From Heterocephalus glaber (Eukaryota; Chordata; Mammalia; Rodentia; Bathyergidae): a stretch of DNA of 64,000 nucleotides. Under the pieces are notes generated by a model. It worked only from the letters and a program-made list of their open reading frames with translations. It was not told the origin of the DNA and did not search any database. The position numbers were made by a program, and so were the translations under genes. Shown here in pieces: positions 34,625-45,374 of the stretch; position 1 is the stretch's first letter, and each line of letters starts with the position of its first letter. The stretch covers positions 4,160,670 through 4,224,669 of the forward strand of contig NW_004624805.1 in assembly GCF_000247695.1 (NCBI RefSeq), written 5' to 3'.

Positions 34625-35751
34625 TATTTTCATTGAGACTACATTAAATCCATATAAAAGCTTTGGAAGTATGACCATTTTCACTATATTTGTTCTGTCT
34701 ATCCAAGAACGGGGATGTCTTTCTATTTTCTGATATCCTCTTCGATCTCCTTTTTCAGAGTACTGTAGTTTTCAGTGTATAGGTCTTTCACTTTCCTCAT
34801 TAGATTAATTCCTAAGTCTTTCATTTTTTTGGATGCTATTGTAAAAGATGTTTCCTTTATTTCTCCCTCAGTGGGTTTGCTATTGACTTTTGAATGTTGA
34901 CTTTCTATCCTGCTATGCTACCAAATTTGGTTATTAATTCTAGGAGTCTTTTGGTGGAGTTTTTGATGTCTTCTATATAGAGTATCATATCATTTACGAA
35001 TAATGATAAATTTAACTTCTTTCTTTCTTGTCCATATTGTTGATTTCTTCTAATTGCTTTGGCTGTTTCCAGAACGATATTGAACAGGAGTGATGACAGT
35101 GGGCATCCTTGTCTTGTTCCTGATTTTAGAGTGAAAGCTTTCAGTTTCTGACCATTTAGTATGATGTTGGCAGTTGGTTTGTCATAGATGGCTTTCATCA
35201 GATTGAGATAAAAACCTGCCATTCCAATCTTCTTGAGGTTTTTTATCATGGACATGCGTTAGACGTTGTCAAATGCTCTTTCTGCATCTATTGAGATGAT
35301 CATGAGGTTTTTGTCCCTGATTTCTGATGATAAGGTTTATTACATTTATTGATTTGTATATGCTGAACCATCCCTGCATTCTTGGGATGAACCCTACTTG
35401 GTCAAGGTGTATGACCTTCTTGATGATTTGCTGCATTCTGTTTGCTAGCATCTTATTGAGGATTTTTTTCATCTATGTTCATTAGGGAGATTGGCCTGAT
35501 TATTCTCTTTTTTGGCTGGATCCTTCTCTGGTTTTGGTATCAGGTTAATACTTGCTTCCAGAAATAAATTTAGGAGTATTGTTTCCCTGTCAATTTCATT
35601 AAACAGTTTGAGGGGTAGTGGCATTAGATCTTTTCAAAATTTCTTGTAGAATTCAGCAGTGAATCCATCAGGACCTGGGCTTTTCTTTGTTGGTGGGGAT
35701 TTTTTTTATTACTTTTTCAAATTCATTAACTGGTAGTGGATTAAAATTGGG

Positions 35752-35868
35752 GGGTTTTGAGATGGGATCTTGCTATGCAGTTCAGGCTAGCCTTGAATTT
35801 ACTGATCCTCCTGCCTCAGCCACCTGAGTGCTGCAATTACAGGAATATGCCATCACATCCAGTTCTGT
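35752..35868 (-). mobile_element. B1-like SINE in L1-C, antisense
   Basis: GATGGGATCTTGCTATGCAG, TCAGGCTAGCCTTGAATTTA, CCTCCTGCCTCAGCCACCTG and GAGTGCTGCAATTACAGG are antisense B1 landmarks. L1-C resumes at TTTAGAATTTTTATATCTTC. Confidence 0.9.
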
Positions 35869-36130
35869 TTAGAATTTTTATATCTTCTTGGTTCAGCTTT
35901 GATAACTCACATGTCTAGAAATCTGTCCATTTCTTCTGAATTTTCATTCTTATTAGAATATAGGTTCTCAAAGTAGGTACTGATGATCTTCTGGATTTCT
36001 GCAAGATCCATTGTGATTTCACCCTTTTCATTCCTAACAGCATAAGAATTGGATCTTTTATTTTCTTCTTTTGATAGGCTTGGCTAAGGGTTTGTCTATT
36101 TCATGTAATTGTTCAAAGAACTAACTCTTT

Positions 36131-36239
36131 GCCAGGCATAGTGGTGCACAGCTGTAATCCCAGCACTTGGGAGGCGGAGGCAGGAGGATCACTGTGGGCT
36201 GGAGGCCAGACTGAACTACCTATCAAAAAAGAAAAAAAC
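36131..36239 (+). mobile_element. B1-like SINE in L1-C, plus strand
   Basis: GCCAGGCATAGTGGTGCACA, TGTAATCCCAGCACTTGGGA, GGCGGAGGCAGGAGGATCAC and TGAACTACCTATCAAAAAAG. ACTCTTT flanks it at 36124-36130 and 36240-36246. Better preserved than the other B1 copies. Confidence 0.93.
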
Positions 36240-36376
36240 ACTCTTTGATTCAGTGATTCTTTGATTTCTAACTCTCAGTTGCATTAATTTCTGCTCTTAC
36301 CTTTGTAATTTCCTTCCTTGTACAAGCTTTGGGTTTAACTTTTCTTTTTCTTGAACCTTGAGATTCAGCATTAGGT

Positions 36377-36483
36377 GTACCATGTACAGGTGCAAATTCC
36401 CTATGATGAGTGTTATCATTATGTATGCCTAAAATGTGCCAATAAAGTTTGTTTAAAAACTCAAAAAATTAAAAAATTAAAAA
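36377..36483 (+). mobile_element. L1 3'-UTR stub inserted in L1-C
   Basis: About 107 bases equal to the L1-A end: GTGCAAATTCCCTATGATG, CTAAAATGTGCCAATAAAG, then an A-rich tail of AAATT units. The duplication CATTAGGT flanks it at 36369-36376 and 36484-36491. It is a severely 5'-truncated L1 insertion in opposite orientation to its host. Confidence 0.85.
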
Positions 36484-36861
36484 CATTAGGTTATTTATTT
36501 GTACTTGCTCTGTTCTCCTGATGTGGGAATTCACTGCTATAAACTTCCCTTGTAGGACTGCTTTCATTGTGTCCCATAAGTTCTGGTATGTTGTATCGGC
36601 ATTATCATTTAATTGTAGAAACTGTCTAATTTCTTTTTAAATTTCATCTGTGACCCACTGGCTATTCAGAATGGGTATTATTTAATTTCTATGTGGTTGT
36701 GTAGTTTTTTGGTTTCTTTTGCCATTTATTTCCAATCTCATTGCATTATGATCTGATAATATGCATGGGATAATTTCAATTCCTTTACATTCACTTAAGC
36801 ATGTTCTGTGATCTACTATGTGGTCTATTTTGGAGAAAGTCTCATGTGTTGCTGCGAAGAA

Positions 36862-38362
36862 AATAAATAACAACCCAAAGTTACAGCTAAGAAGCCAACA
36901 AAAGTGGTAAAACATAATGATAAAAATATGTAATTAATCCAAAAGAAGGTAGAAAGAAAAGGAGCAAGGAACAGACAGGACAAATGAAACAAATAGTAAT
37001 ATGACAGACTTAACCCTAAGCATGTCTTAATCACATTAAATATAAATGACCTACAGACTTCAAGTAAAAGACATAGATTGTTAGACTGGATAAAAAAGTA
37101 AGATCTTGCTTAAAAGAAATGCAATTTAATAAAAAGACATGTAAGTAGATAAGTAAAAGGATGAAAAAGGACATACCGTAATAACCACTAATCAGAAATA
37201 CATTAATATCAGACAAAGCAGATCAGAAAACAATATTTTCAAACTTTAATAATAACAAATGGATCAGTTAATCAAGAGAACATATAGTCCTAAACATCTA
37301 CAGACCAACTAACAGACTGTCCAAATACAGGAAGTAAAATCTGAAAGATCTGCAAAAAGAAATACACAACTATAAATAAATAACTGATACAAGCAAATGG
37401 ACTTAAAATCCACAAGGACATAGAAGACAAGACACAGTATCGACCAACTTGACCTGACTGGCACCTGGAGGACACTCCACTCAACTGCAGGGCACACATC
37501 CTTTTCAAGTGCAACCAGTGAGCTTGCCAAGGTCCACAACTCTGGTCCATCAGTCGAGGCAATACATTTCACGGGACTTGAATCACACAAATGATCATTG
37601 TGAAAATAAATCGTAGATCAATAATAGAAAGTTCTCCAACTAACAGAAAACAAGAACACATTTCTAAGTAATCAATGAGTAAAAGAAGAAATTACATGAT
37701 TATCTCAATAGACAAAGAAAGGGATTTTACAAAATACAACATTTGTTCTTGATTTTTTAAAAATACAGCAAATTAGAAATAAAAGTGAACTTTCCCAGAC
37801 TAAGAGGCATTTACAGAAAATCTACAACTAACATCATAATTAATGGAAAAACTAAATCCTTTCCCTCTCCTAAGATCAGGAATAAGACAAAGATGTCTGC
37901 TCTTACAACTTTTATTCAACATTGTACTGTACTGGAAGTTCTCACCAGGGGAATTAGGAAAGAATACGAAGTAAAAGACATTTAGTTTGCAATGTGAGAA
38001 GCAAAGCTGTCTTATATGCCGATGATATGATTATCTGTAATGAACACATTCACCTAGTAAGTGAAGTTAGCAAGTCTATGGGGTGTAACATCAATCTGTA
38101 AAATCAAGTTTATTTCTCTATGCCAGTAATAAACAATTGGGAATTAGAATTAAGAAAAATAATGTCATTTACAATAGCATCAGGAACATAAAATAGAAAT
38201 AGTGCTACCAAATCATAATGTAAGATACAACAAAAGTTTGCTGACAGAAATTAAGGAAAACCTAGATATACTGAAAAACATACATTGTAGGTCAGAAGAT
38301 GCACCATTGTTAGGATGTCATGTCTCCCCAGATTGATCTTTTTCAAGATTTAACCCAATCCC
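36862..38362 (+). mobile_element. L1-D: older LINE-1 ORF2 fragment, plus strand
   Basis: Endonuclease-region wording (TGTTAGACTGGATAAAAAAG, CAGATCAGAAAACAATATTT) runs from about 37040 to 37320. Reverse transcriptase sequence (ATTGTACTGTACTGGAAGTT, then L-Y-A-D-D-M-I at 38012-38032) follows, and the copy fades out at TTAACCCAATCCCAGG, 38362. The catalytic motif is retained in form although the surrounding frame is full of stops. It begins near the 5' break of L1-C. Confidence 0.8.
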
Positions 38363-39379
38363 AGGCATTTTTAGGTAGAAACTGGGGCTGAGGATGTGGC
38401 CTGCACAGGGAGGGCATGGAAGGTATACACTCCTTCCGCATCCTGTTCCTTGCTTTCCCTATGCATGTTTCCATCGGGTTGCTCCTACGTGGTGTCCTTC
38501 TCAGTGAAGTGCTAAGCACTTCCAAGACACGTGACTCCCCACCCCACCTCTGGCCAGGATGTCCAGCTGAGGTGCTGGCTAGACCTGTGGCTTTACCCTT
38601 CAGACATCACACTGACTTAGCAGCAGGACAGGGAGGACCAAATCCTAGACCCAAAGCTTACAGAGACCAGACCTGCAGGAGACAGAAGCTTCCAGGAGTG
38701 GGAGGCCAGGCTGGTGCTTCTGGAGAGGAGCAGAAATGCACGTGCCCAGGTGCAGGAACGGGGCTGCCCAAGCTCACTGCCCTGAGATGGGACGGCAACC
38801 TCAGTCCTTCATCCCCATCATGAGAATTCTTACCAGCCTGGTTCTCCTCGGAGCAGTGGCCACTGTCGTGATGTGAGGAGGAAAGGGTTCAGGTAGAAAG
38901 GGAGGACCCGTGCTCAGGCTACAGGCAGTGGCTGGGCTCAGGGCTCCCCTGCAACCTTCCTGGCTTCTATATCATGCAATGGCTGCCTTTGTGTGGGGCC
39001 ATGATGTGAGATTTGTTCAAGACCTTTGTGGATTCAAGACCCTGACTCCAGTCTCTGTAAAAGGCATCTGAATGTGCCTGCCTTCCTCCAAGCATAATGT
39101 GGAAATGTGGGGACCCCAGCCATACTCTCCCACACTCACCTGTGCCCGCTCCCCGGCTCCCCCATGTCTCTGTCCCAGCAGAGGCTGAGCTGTGACAACT
39201 CCATCTTTATCCTAACTCCTGCTGCACTGAGCTTCAATCTCTTACTTCCTTCTTGAAAATAAGAATCTGGGCCTAAATTTGTTTTTCCAAAATTGTTTAC
39301 CATGAGAAGTTGATTAGTTAATGGGACGAGAAAAAGATTCCTAAAATTTCAAAGTAGAAATGAATGGAATACTTGAAAA
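38363..39379. other. Unassigned unique sequence
   Basis: The 135-codon frame (38416-38823) has no recognisable domain. No repeat is seen. Confidence 0.45.
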
Positions 39380-40195
39380 CTTTTTCTAGAAAAAGAAACT
39401 TTGATCTGTACGTTGTATCATGTGTAAAAAATGAACACAAAATGGATTGCAGATCTAAATAGCCTAAAACTATCTTCTAGAATATACAGAGAATATCGCG
39501 TGACTTTATGTGAACTAAAGATTTCTTGGGCATGACCCTGATAAAGAAATAACGTACAACAGGGCAGGCCTTTGCCCTTCCCCTCCCACCATGAATGTTT
39601 TGCTATAAAATGCAACTGTTTGCTCTGCACCTTGCCCAGTGCAGCAAAATATTCTATTTAAGGAATGTATCTGTTCTGCTGCCCAATGTATCAACGTGTC
39701 CTGTTCAAACAATGTAACTGTTAGTAGTGATGTTTCTATCTAAGGTTTCAAAAATGTTCTGTTTCCAACTGGAGAGGCTCCTGCTTCTAGCCATGTCTCC
39801 ACCCTAAAAGGTTTCTCTCAAGTTCCTTCCCACTGTATATAAACTCACTCTCACTACAACTCGGGGCTCAGAATTCAGAGTGCTTAAAACTCCTCTGAGC
39901 CACCCAGCTACATAAAGCTTGGTTTTTCTCCACCTCTTCCAGTGGCTTTGGGATTCTGGTGTGTTCAAATTGTTGTTGCTGTAACACAGAGCTGTAAGAG
40001 TTGGCTGTATCACTGAGCTGTCTCACTTTCCTCTAACAACACTAAAACATGATGCATAAGAGAGAAAAAAAGATAAACTGGATTTTATCAAAATTGTGTT
40101 GATCATAGCTTTATTTGTAGTACCAAATACTTGAAGTAATTCAAATATCCATCAACCAAAATAAATATTCCAATGGTAGGTTTTAGGGAAGTATT
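39380..40195 (+). mobile_element. Old L1 ORF2-3' fragment, split by an LTR
   Basis: L1 wording on the left: AAACTTTGATCTGTACGTTG, AAAATGGATTGCAGATCTAA, TTTCTTGGGCATGAC. It resumes after the LTR: ACTAAAACATGATGCATAAG and GATAAACTGGATTTTATC, then the 3' end AATATCCATCAACCAAAATA. The fragment is non-coding. Confidence 0.75.
39537..40038 (+). mobile_element. Solo LTR (class I ERV-like), about 500 bp, in an L1
   Basis: L1 order breaks at 39536 and resumes near 40039. The insert has the layout of a retroviral LTR: a TATA box (CTGTATATAAACTC) at 39834, a GGCTCAGAATTCAGAGTGC segment at 39865 and a polyadenylation-like CATAAAGCTT at 39911. The end reads CTCTAACA. The exact ends and a duplication are not clear. 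No viral genes flank it. Confidence 0.6.
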
Positions 40196-40729
40196 GCAGA
40201 ATTTTTCATTTTATGGTCAGGAAGAAAAAAAATGCCTAAATATTTTTAGGCATCCTGCATTGAGCATGGTGCATAAGGACTTGGAAGCAAGCCTCTCTCT
40301 GAATTCCAGGTCTTTCTTCTCCACTACGCTTTTCCTTGCTCCTCAGAAAGAAAAGGTGAACAGAGATTGGAATGGGAAGGGGGAGAGAGACAGGTGGCCT
40401 TTTACTTCAACTGTAGCTGGTTTTCTCTTGGGGGAAATGAAATCAAACACAGCTCACCACCGCAAAAAGTACTGCCCTTCCAAACACCAGCTGGTCTAAT
40501 CTGTATGAGAAAAGTGCACACTTCTATCAACATGAAGAATCCATGCTGCCCTTACCACGCTCAGGGTTCGTGTGGCCTTCCTGGGCTGGGTTATATTTCA
40601 GAGCTTCCTCAGACCACAGAACAGTGAACAGCACCAGGTTTCTCCCCGCACCATGGTGAGGATTAGGGGAGGCAGACAACAGAATTGATCAAAGGTGTGC
40701 AAAGATGTTTCACGTCATCCTGCCACAAA
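40196..40729. other. Unassigned unique sequence
   Basis: The 108-codon frame (40173-40499) begins in the L1 end and is not supported. Confidence 0.5.
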
Positions 40730-40930
40730 TGCCACCCTGTAACTGCCATGTGTCAGTTGGGTGACCTCAGGCAAGTTTCTTAACTACTTGGAGCCTCAAT
40801 TTCTCCATCCACAAACTGGATTTAATAATGTTGGTCTTCCAGAGGGTCACAGATAACCTGTGTATAACTCCTTCCCTAGGAATTAGAGCTCACTTAGTAA
40901 TAAATATTATCATTATTAATACTCTTATAT
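40730..40930 (+). mobile_element. MIR SINE, plus strand
   Basis: The MIR core is in order: GTGACCTCAGGCAAGTTTCT, TTAACTACTTGGAGCCTCAA, TTTCTCCATCCACAAACTGG, TTTAATAATGTTGGTC, then GAGCTCACTTAGTAATAAAT at its end. Confidence 0.85.
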
Positions 40931-40934
40931 TGAT

Positions 40935-41620
40935 GTGTGTGCCATAAAATGCATATATTTACATTACAAATCAACCTCTTAAATGAATGCAAAGCAGCAA
41001 TCATTATTTTAATTAACTTGCTGGGCCAGAGGTAATAAACAGAATGATATCAGCATTTTTCCTCAACGTGCCTGTCGTAAATTAGGCCATCTAGGTACAC
41101 GGTTTTTTCCAAGGCTGCTCTTGTCCCGACCCCCGCGGGCACGCAGGGCCAGCTGGAGAGGGTAGTGCCTAAATTCCCTGCTGCTCTGCCCTTGCACCCT
41201 TTGCTGAGAGGCGCCCGCTTAGGGTGTTTGCCCCTGAGTTGTGTGATTATGACTCCAACCTTGCAGAACCTTGACACGAGCAAAGGGTCTGGGTTTTCAT
41301 CAGGCACTGCCAGTGGGTCTCTCCATCTGACATATTAATTCCTGCCTCTTCCTGTAAAGATAATTCATGCTCCTTGGCAGCACTGTACAATGCACAATGC
41401 CGGTTGCCAGGAACTACTGCAAACTTCAGCAGGGCTGCATTGTAATGTGCCACTAGATTAATCCAGCCATCTAAAATGCATTTTTAAAAAGCCAAAGGTC
41501 TTTCCCATGAATAACCTGGCGAGTATTTGAGCTTCATTATAATTTCCCTCTAATGGAGTTTGGGGAAATGAAATGGGAGTTATTAGCCAGATTTATAAGG
41601 CTGTCTCCGGAGAAAATAGG
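40935..41620. promoter_or_regulatory. Candidate conserved non-coding element(s)
   Basis: Repeat-free and rich in developmental TF cores: CATTATTTTAATTAACTTGC near 41001, GATTAATCCAGCC near 41454 (OTX/PITX-type TAATCC), GATAATTCATGCTCC near 41359, and a CNE-like AT/GC mosaic to 41620 with GGTAATAAACAG (forkhead-like) and AATTTCCCTCTAATGGAG. The 85- and 68-codon frames on the minus strand lack domains. Conservation is inferred, not tested. Confidence 0.35.
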
Positions 41621-42250
41621 GATGAAGAGGGGCTGACTTGGCAGACAAGGCGCATTGGTTATCTACCTAGTACAGGGGAAGGAACTGGCCTGCAGTTAGC
41701 AGAGAAAAAATAATCCTTACCCAACAACTGCTTTTCCTGTGTTCTTGACAGAGGGATAGAGGACTGACTGGCTGTGCCTGACCCAGGAAGCACTGCATAC
41801 ATTTCCTCGCCACATCCACATCTTGGACTCAAGAGTCCATTTAAGAGACCATCATATTAGTGGTCCAGGTAGAGCATGCGCAAAACTCTGATGGCCTTTG
41901 GAGAGAGGAAATCCACTTCATCCAAGCTCAGATGCACTTTCAAGAAAGAAGGTATCTTATATGGGAAAGTGGCTGGCCACGGCTCCAGAAAGAAAAGAAA
42001 GCAAATTTCTGTGATATGGAGTTGAGGGAGAATTACTGCCACGGGGAAAGAGGCTTGGTGAGGCATAAGCGTGGAGTTCAGTAGAGTCTGAGGACATCAC
42101 ACTGACACTAGGGACCCTGGGAAGGATGGGGAAGCTCCAGGGCTGGGCAAGCTGTTTGCCACCCATGCATCAGGTGCCCCTGCAGGAGCTCAGGGCAGAG
42201 ATCTAGGCCATGAGCCACAGCGATGCCCCATTCTTGTTCTTGTTAAGCAA
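41621..42250. other. Unassigned unique sequence
   Basis: No supported gene or repeat. Three overlapping 69-74-codon frames are not convincing. Confidence 0.5.
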
Positions 42251-42998
42251 TTATATCACCTTCCCAGGGCTTTCGTGATAAAGTATCACAGACTGGTGGC
42301 ATAAACAACAGAAACTTACTCTCTCACAGTTGTGGAGGCAGAACATACAAGATTAAGGTGCTGGCAGGGCTGGTTTCTCCCAAGGCCTCTCTCCTTGGCC
42401 TGCAGGCGGCTGCTTTCTGGTCACCTCTCCCTGTGGTCTTTCCTCTGTGTGCATGCATTCTTGGTGTTCTATCCTCTTTTTAGAAGGACACTCATCCTAG
42501 TGGACTAGGACCACACCCTTTACAATCTTATTTAAACTGGATTACCTCTTTAAAGATCCTAGCTCCAAGTACAGTCTCTGCTAGAGTTTGGATGTTGACC
42601 GCTCCCCCAAAGATCACATATTAAATCTTGGTTCCCAAAGCAATGTTGGGAGGTGGTAGAAACCTTAAGAAGTGAGGCCTAGAAGAGGTCTTTAGGTCAT
42701 TGGAGGCATAGCCTTAAAGGGCACAGTGGGACACTGGGCTCTTCCTCTTTTGCTCCCTGGCTGTGAGTTGAGCTGTTCACCCACCAAAAGCCCAAAGCAA
42801 TGGTCCACTTCATGTTGACCTGGAACTTCCAAAACCATGAGTTAAAATAAGTCTCTGCCCTTTATGAGTTCATCATCTCAGCTATTTTGTTATAGTGACA
42901 GAAATCTGGCTAATGCAGTCACATTCTCAGGTCCTGAGGGCTGACTTCAACAAATAAATGTTAAGAGGTGGGGGGACCGATTCAGCCCATAACAGGAA
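42251..42998 (-). mobile_element. Old MLT-like LTR, antisense, split by another LTR
   Basis: Left part 42251-42578: GATAAAGTATCACAGACTGG, GGCATAAACAACAGAAACTT, AGAAGGACACTCATCC, GGATTACCTCTTTAAAGATC and CTCCAAGTACAGTC. The right part resumes at 42918 with CACATTCTCAGGTCCTGAGG and ends AGCCCATAACAGG. The insertion between them is a plus-strand LTR. This LTR type recurs at 49343 and 53040. Confidence 0.75.
42579..42917 (+). mobile_element. MaLR-like LTR nested in the older LTR, 5-bp TSD
   Basis: It begins TGCTAGAGTTTGGATG, has the GGGAGGTGGTAGAAACCTT segment and ends TGGCTAATGCA (TG...CA form). GTCTC (42574-42578) and GTCAC (42918-42922) are a 5-bp duplication with one mismatch, the length expected for ERVL/MaLR. 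Confidence 0.8.
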
Positions 42999-43084
42999 CT
43001 TTTAGAATTTCTGTGAGTATAAATGTTAATATGAAGCCACAGTGGACACAGCTTACTGGGCTCTGTCTACAACAAAACCTCAAA

Positions 43085-43215
43085 ATTTACCAGTGAGATC
43101 GGTAGTATTATTATCCATGTTTCAAGGATGAGGAAACTGAGGCATGTTGTCGCTAAGCAACCCACCCAGGCCACCAGGTGCCTGAGCCTGCACTTCTGAT
43201 GCTACATCCTTCTGC
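43085..43215 (-). mobile_element. MIR SINE, antisense
   Basis: ATTATTATCCATGTTTCAAG, GATGAGGAAACTGAGGCATG, CACCCAGGCCACCAGGTGCC and CACTTCTGATGCTAC keep the order of the MIR core on the minus strand. Confidence 0.75.
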
Positions 43216-45207
43216 CTCTGCTCTTACGTTTGTTACTGAAAGACGTGCAAAAAAATGTCCAAGAGATGTAAAAATAAATAAATAAAAGTTGCCCAGAATC
43301 TCATCTATCCTCCTTAAAACTGGCTGACATCTTGACATTGCTTTGTTGGTGACAGGGCTAAGGGAGAGGTGCAGAGGTCTAAAGGCTGCACCCACAGAAC
43401 CCCCAGGGGTGTGGAACAATGCAAGGACACAGGGCTGACCGGTCTGTGGTGAGCAGGTTCCTTCCCAATCCCTGCAGAACGAGCCCCGCCCCACTGAAAA
43501 GGAGACAGAAGGGTTATCAGCAGAATTCTCACGCTAATGTAACTTAGAAAGTGGAACAAACTTTCCTCCTGCATCGCCTATATTTACTTCCTGTATTTTT
43601 CAAATGTGTCATCATGAGCATGTGGACATGGTGACCTCTGAGAGCAGACATGAGAACAATTGAGTGTCACAGAGAAAAATGAGACTGCACCTGCTCAGAA
43701 CACCCAGGCCAGCCCCAGACGTTTTCTCCTGATGGGAAGGGATACAGAGACAGCGGACTTGGGCTGTGAAGAAACTGACTGCAAACACTATCCTGAGTGA
43801 GCAAAGCAACAAAAGAGCCACCTCCCTAAAAGCAGCCCAGCATGGCCATTCACATAGTAAAAATGACGCAGGCAGTTGGAAACAAAAGTTCCAGCTTTCC
43901 GCCTGAGCCTCTTGAGCCAGTGCAAACAGCAAGCCCGGAACAGGAAGCCTGCACTGCCCACGTCCCGGGGGCTCTGGTGGCTGCCAACTCTGCCAAGAGC
44001 CCTGAGGGCCCAGAGAGCCCCATCTGGTCCCCAGCAAGGGGAGGGTCCGCTCCTGCCCCCGGGCCCGAGCAGAGCCAGACAATGCGTGGCTTCCACCCCA
44101 GCAGCCCAGTCTGGCCAGGCTTGTCTTACAGACAGCAAGGCTGCCCGGGACAGGACCCACCGCAGGCCTGGGCCGCAGCTGGACATGAGTCCCACCACGG
44201 GCCACCTGCTTCCTCCCAGGCTGCACAGCCAGGAGCCAGCAAGGTGGACACAATAGGTTGGACCCACTTCAGATTCTTAAGGGAAGAAAATGAGTCTTTG
44301 TGGACCGGGAGATCAGGACAGGATATCTATAACTGTTTCCAGAGAAGCCAGCTCTGCAAACCCTTCCCTCCCCAAGCACTTCCGAAATGTGGCACAACAC
44401 ACCCGGCTCTTTAAATATCCAAACCCAGAATAAATGTGCACGCAGCATTTCCCCAGCAACAAGGGCCACACGCCTGCCAGCTGAGTCACGGAGTCCGGAA
44501 ATGTGCGAACTGGGAGGGCTAGGGAGAGCAGGGGGGCCGTCACCTCACATTGCCTCCCCAGATGCTGCCTCTCCCTGCAGCTCCTTGGCACTGTGACCCA
44601 CTGCATCACCTGGGCCTTTTAACTGAGATACGTTGTTGGTGACAAAGTTGGGGCTAAAACCAGGTCTGCAGACAACTCTCTGGATCCGGGTCCTATGAAT
44701 GCTCTGCACTGGAAGCTGTTGATGTGCTTTAAGATCCCTTCAGAGAGATCTAGACGGGCATTGCTGATAGTTCTGAACGTTTATCTTCTTGGCTTCTATT
44801 GATGGTTCATTTTTGGTTTTCATTTAAAAATATTTTTTATATCTGGTAGATACCGTTTACCAGCCCTCAAGATGTGAAACAGACAGAAACACCTGATCTG
44901 TGGAAGTAGGGACGGGTTCAAAGCGCCTTCACAGACACTTCCCGCTACCCCTGCCCCATCCACCATGTCCCAGGCCTCAGGCTGTGGGAGTGACTCTCAG
45001 GCACCGGACTGGTGATACCCTGCAAACTTGCACATACCTGAGAGTCCCCTGATTCACCATTATATGAATCTAGAGAGTGGAGGAAACTTCTCTAGGCTCC
45101 TACCCAATCCTCCACCAAACCCGGTAAGATGACAAGAGACCCGAGAGATGTAGTGAGTTTCAGTGCATGCAGAGGTCATTAATGAAATGTGCAGCCTAAG
45201 CCTAACA
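43216..45207. other. Unique sequence, long overlapping frames, no gene called
   Basis: Frames of 213 codons (43612-44253 minus), 159 codons (minus) and 190 codons (43842-44414 plus) overlap in GC-rich DNA. None has a recognisable domain, signal or splice structure, and their overlap on opposite strands argues against all. A homology search is the only way to rescue one. Confidence 0.55.
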
Positions 45208-45223
45208 CAAATTCTCAGTTCTT

Positions 45224-45315
45224 GTTTTTTGGGGGTTTTTTTGGTACCAGGGATTGAACTTAGGACCTTGTGCTTGCAAGGCAGGTGGTAGAACCACTGA
45301 GCTAAATCCCCGGCC
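45224..45315 (-). mobile_element. ID SINE, antisense, 16-bp TSD
   Basis: TTTTTTGGTACCAGGGATTG and ACCACTGAGCTAAATCCCCG. CAAATTCTCAGTTCTT (45208-45223) and CAAATTCTCGGTTCTT (45316-45331) differ at one base. Confidence 0.96.
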
Positions 45316-45374
45316 CAAATTCTCGGTTCTTTCGTTCATCCAGCAAAAGCCAACTGAGTCCGTCCTACATTTGG

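Larger units (their letters stand above)
32650..36861 (-). mobile_element. L1-C: 5'-truncated LINE-1, minus strand, dead
   Basis: The tail's complement (T-run at 32649) opens the copy, followed by the 3' UTR (complement has TACAAAATTCCCTATGATG) and a pyrimidine-rich tract to 33000. ORF2 runs leftward from about 33200 to 36860, where it stops inside the endonuclease domain. Frames up to 141 codons are open only on the wrong strand. On the minus strand, the catalytic site reads F-V-N-D-M (about 34975-35005), so the first aspartate is replaced. A MITE (34425), a B1 (35752), a second B1 (36131), an L1 3' stub (36377) and an ID (32834) are nested in it. Confidence 0.92.

Noticed and set aside
43612..44414. 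Long open frames (213 codons minus, 190 codons plus, 159 codons minus)
   Set aside because: They overlap on opposite strands in GC-rich DNA, have no domain, signal or splice context, and their length fits composition.
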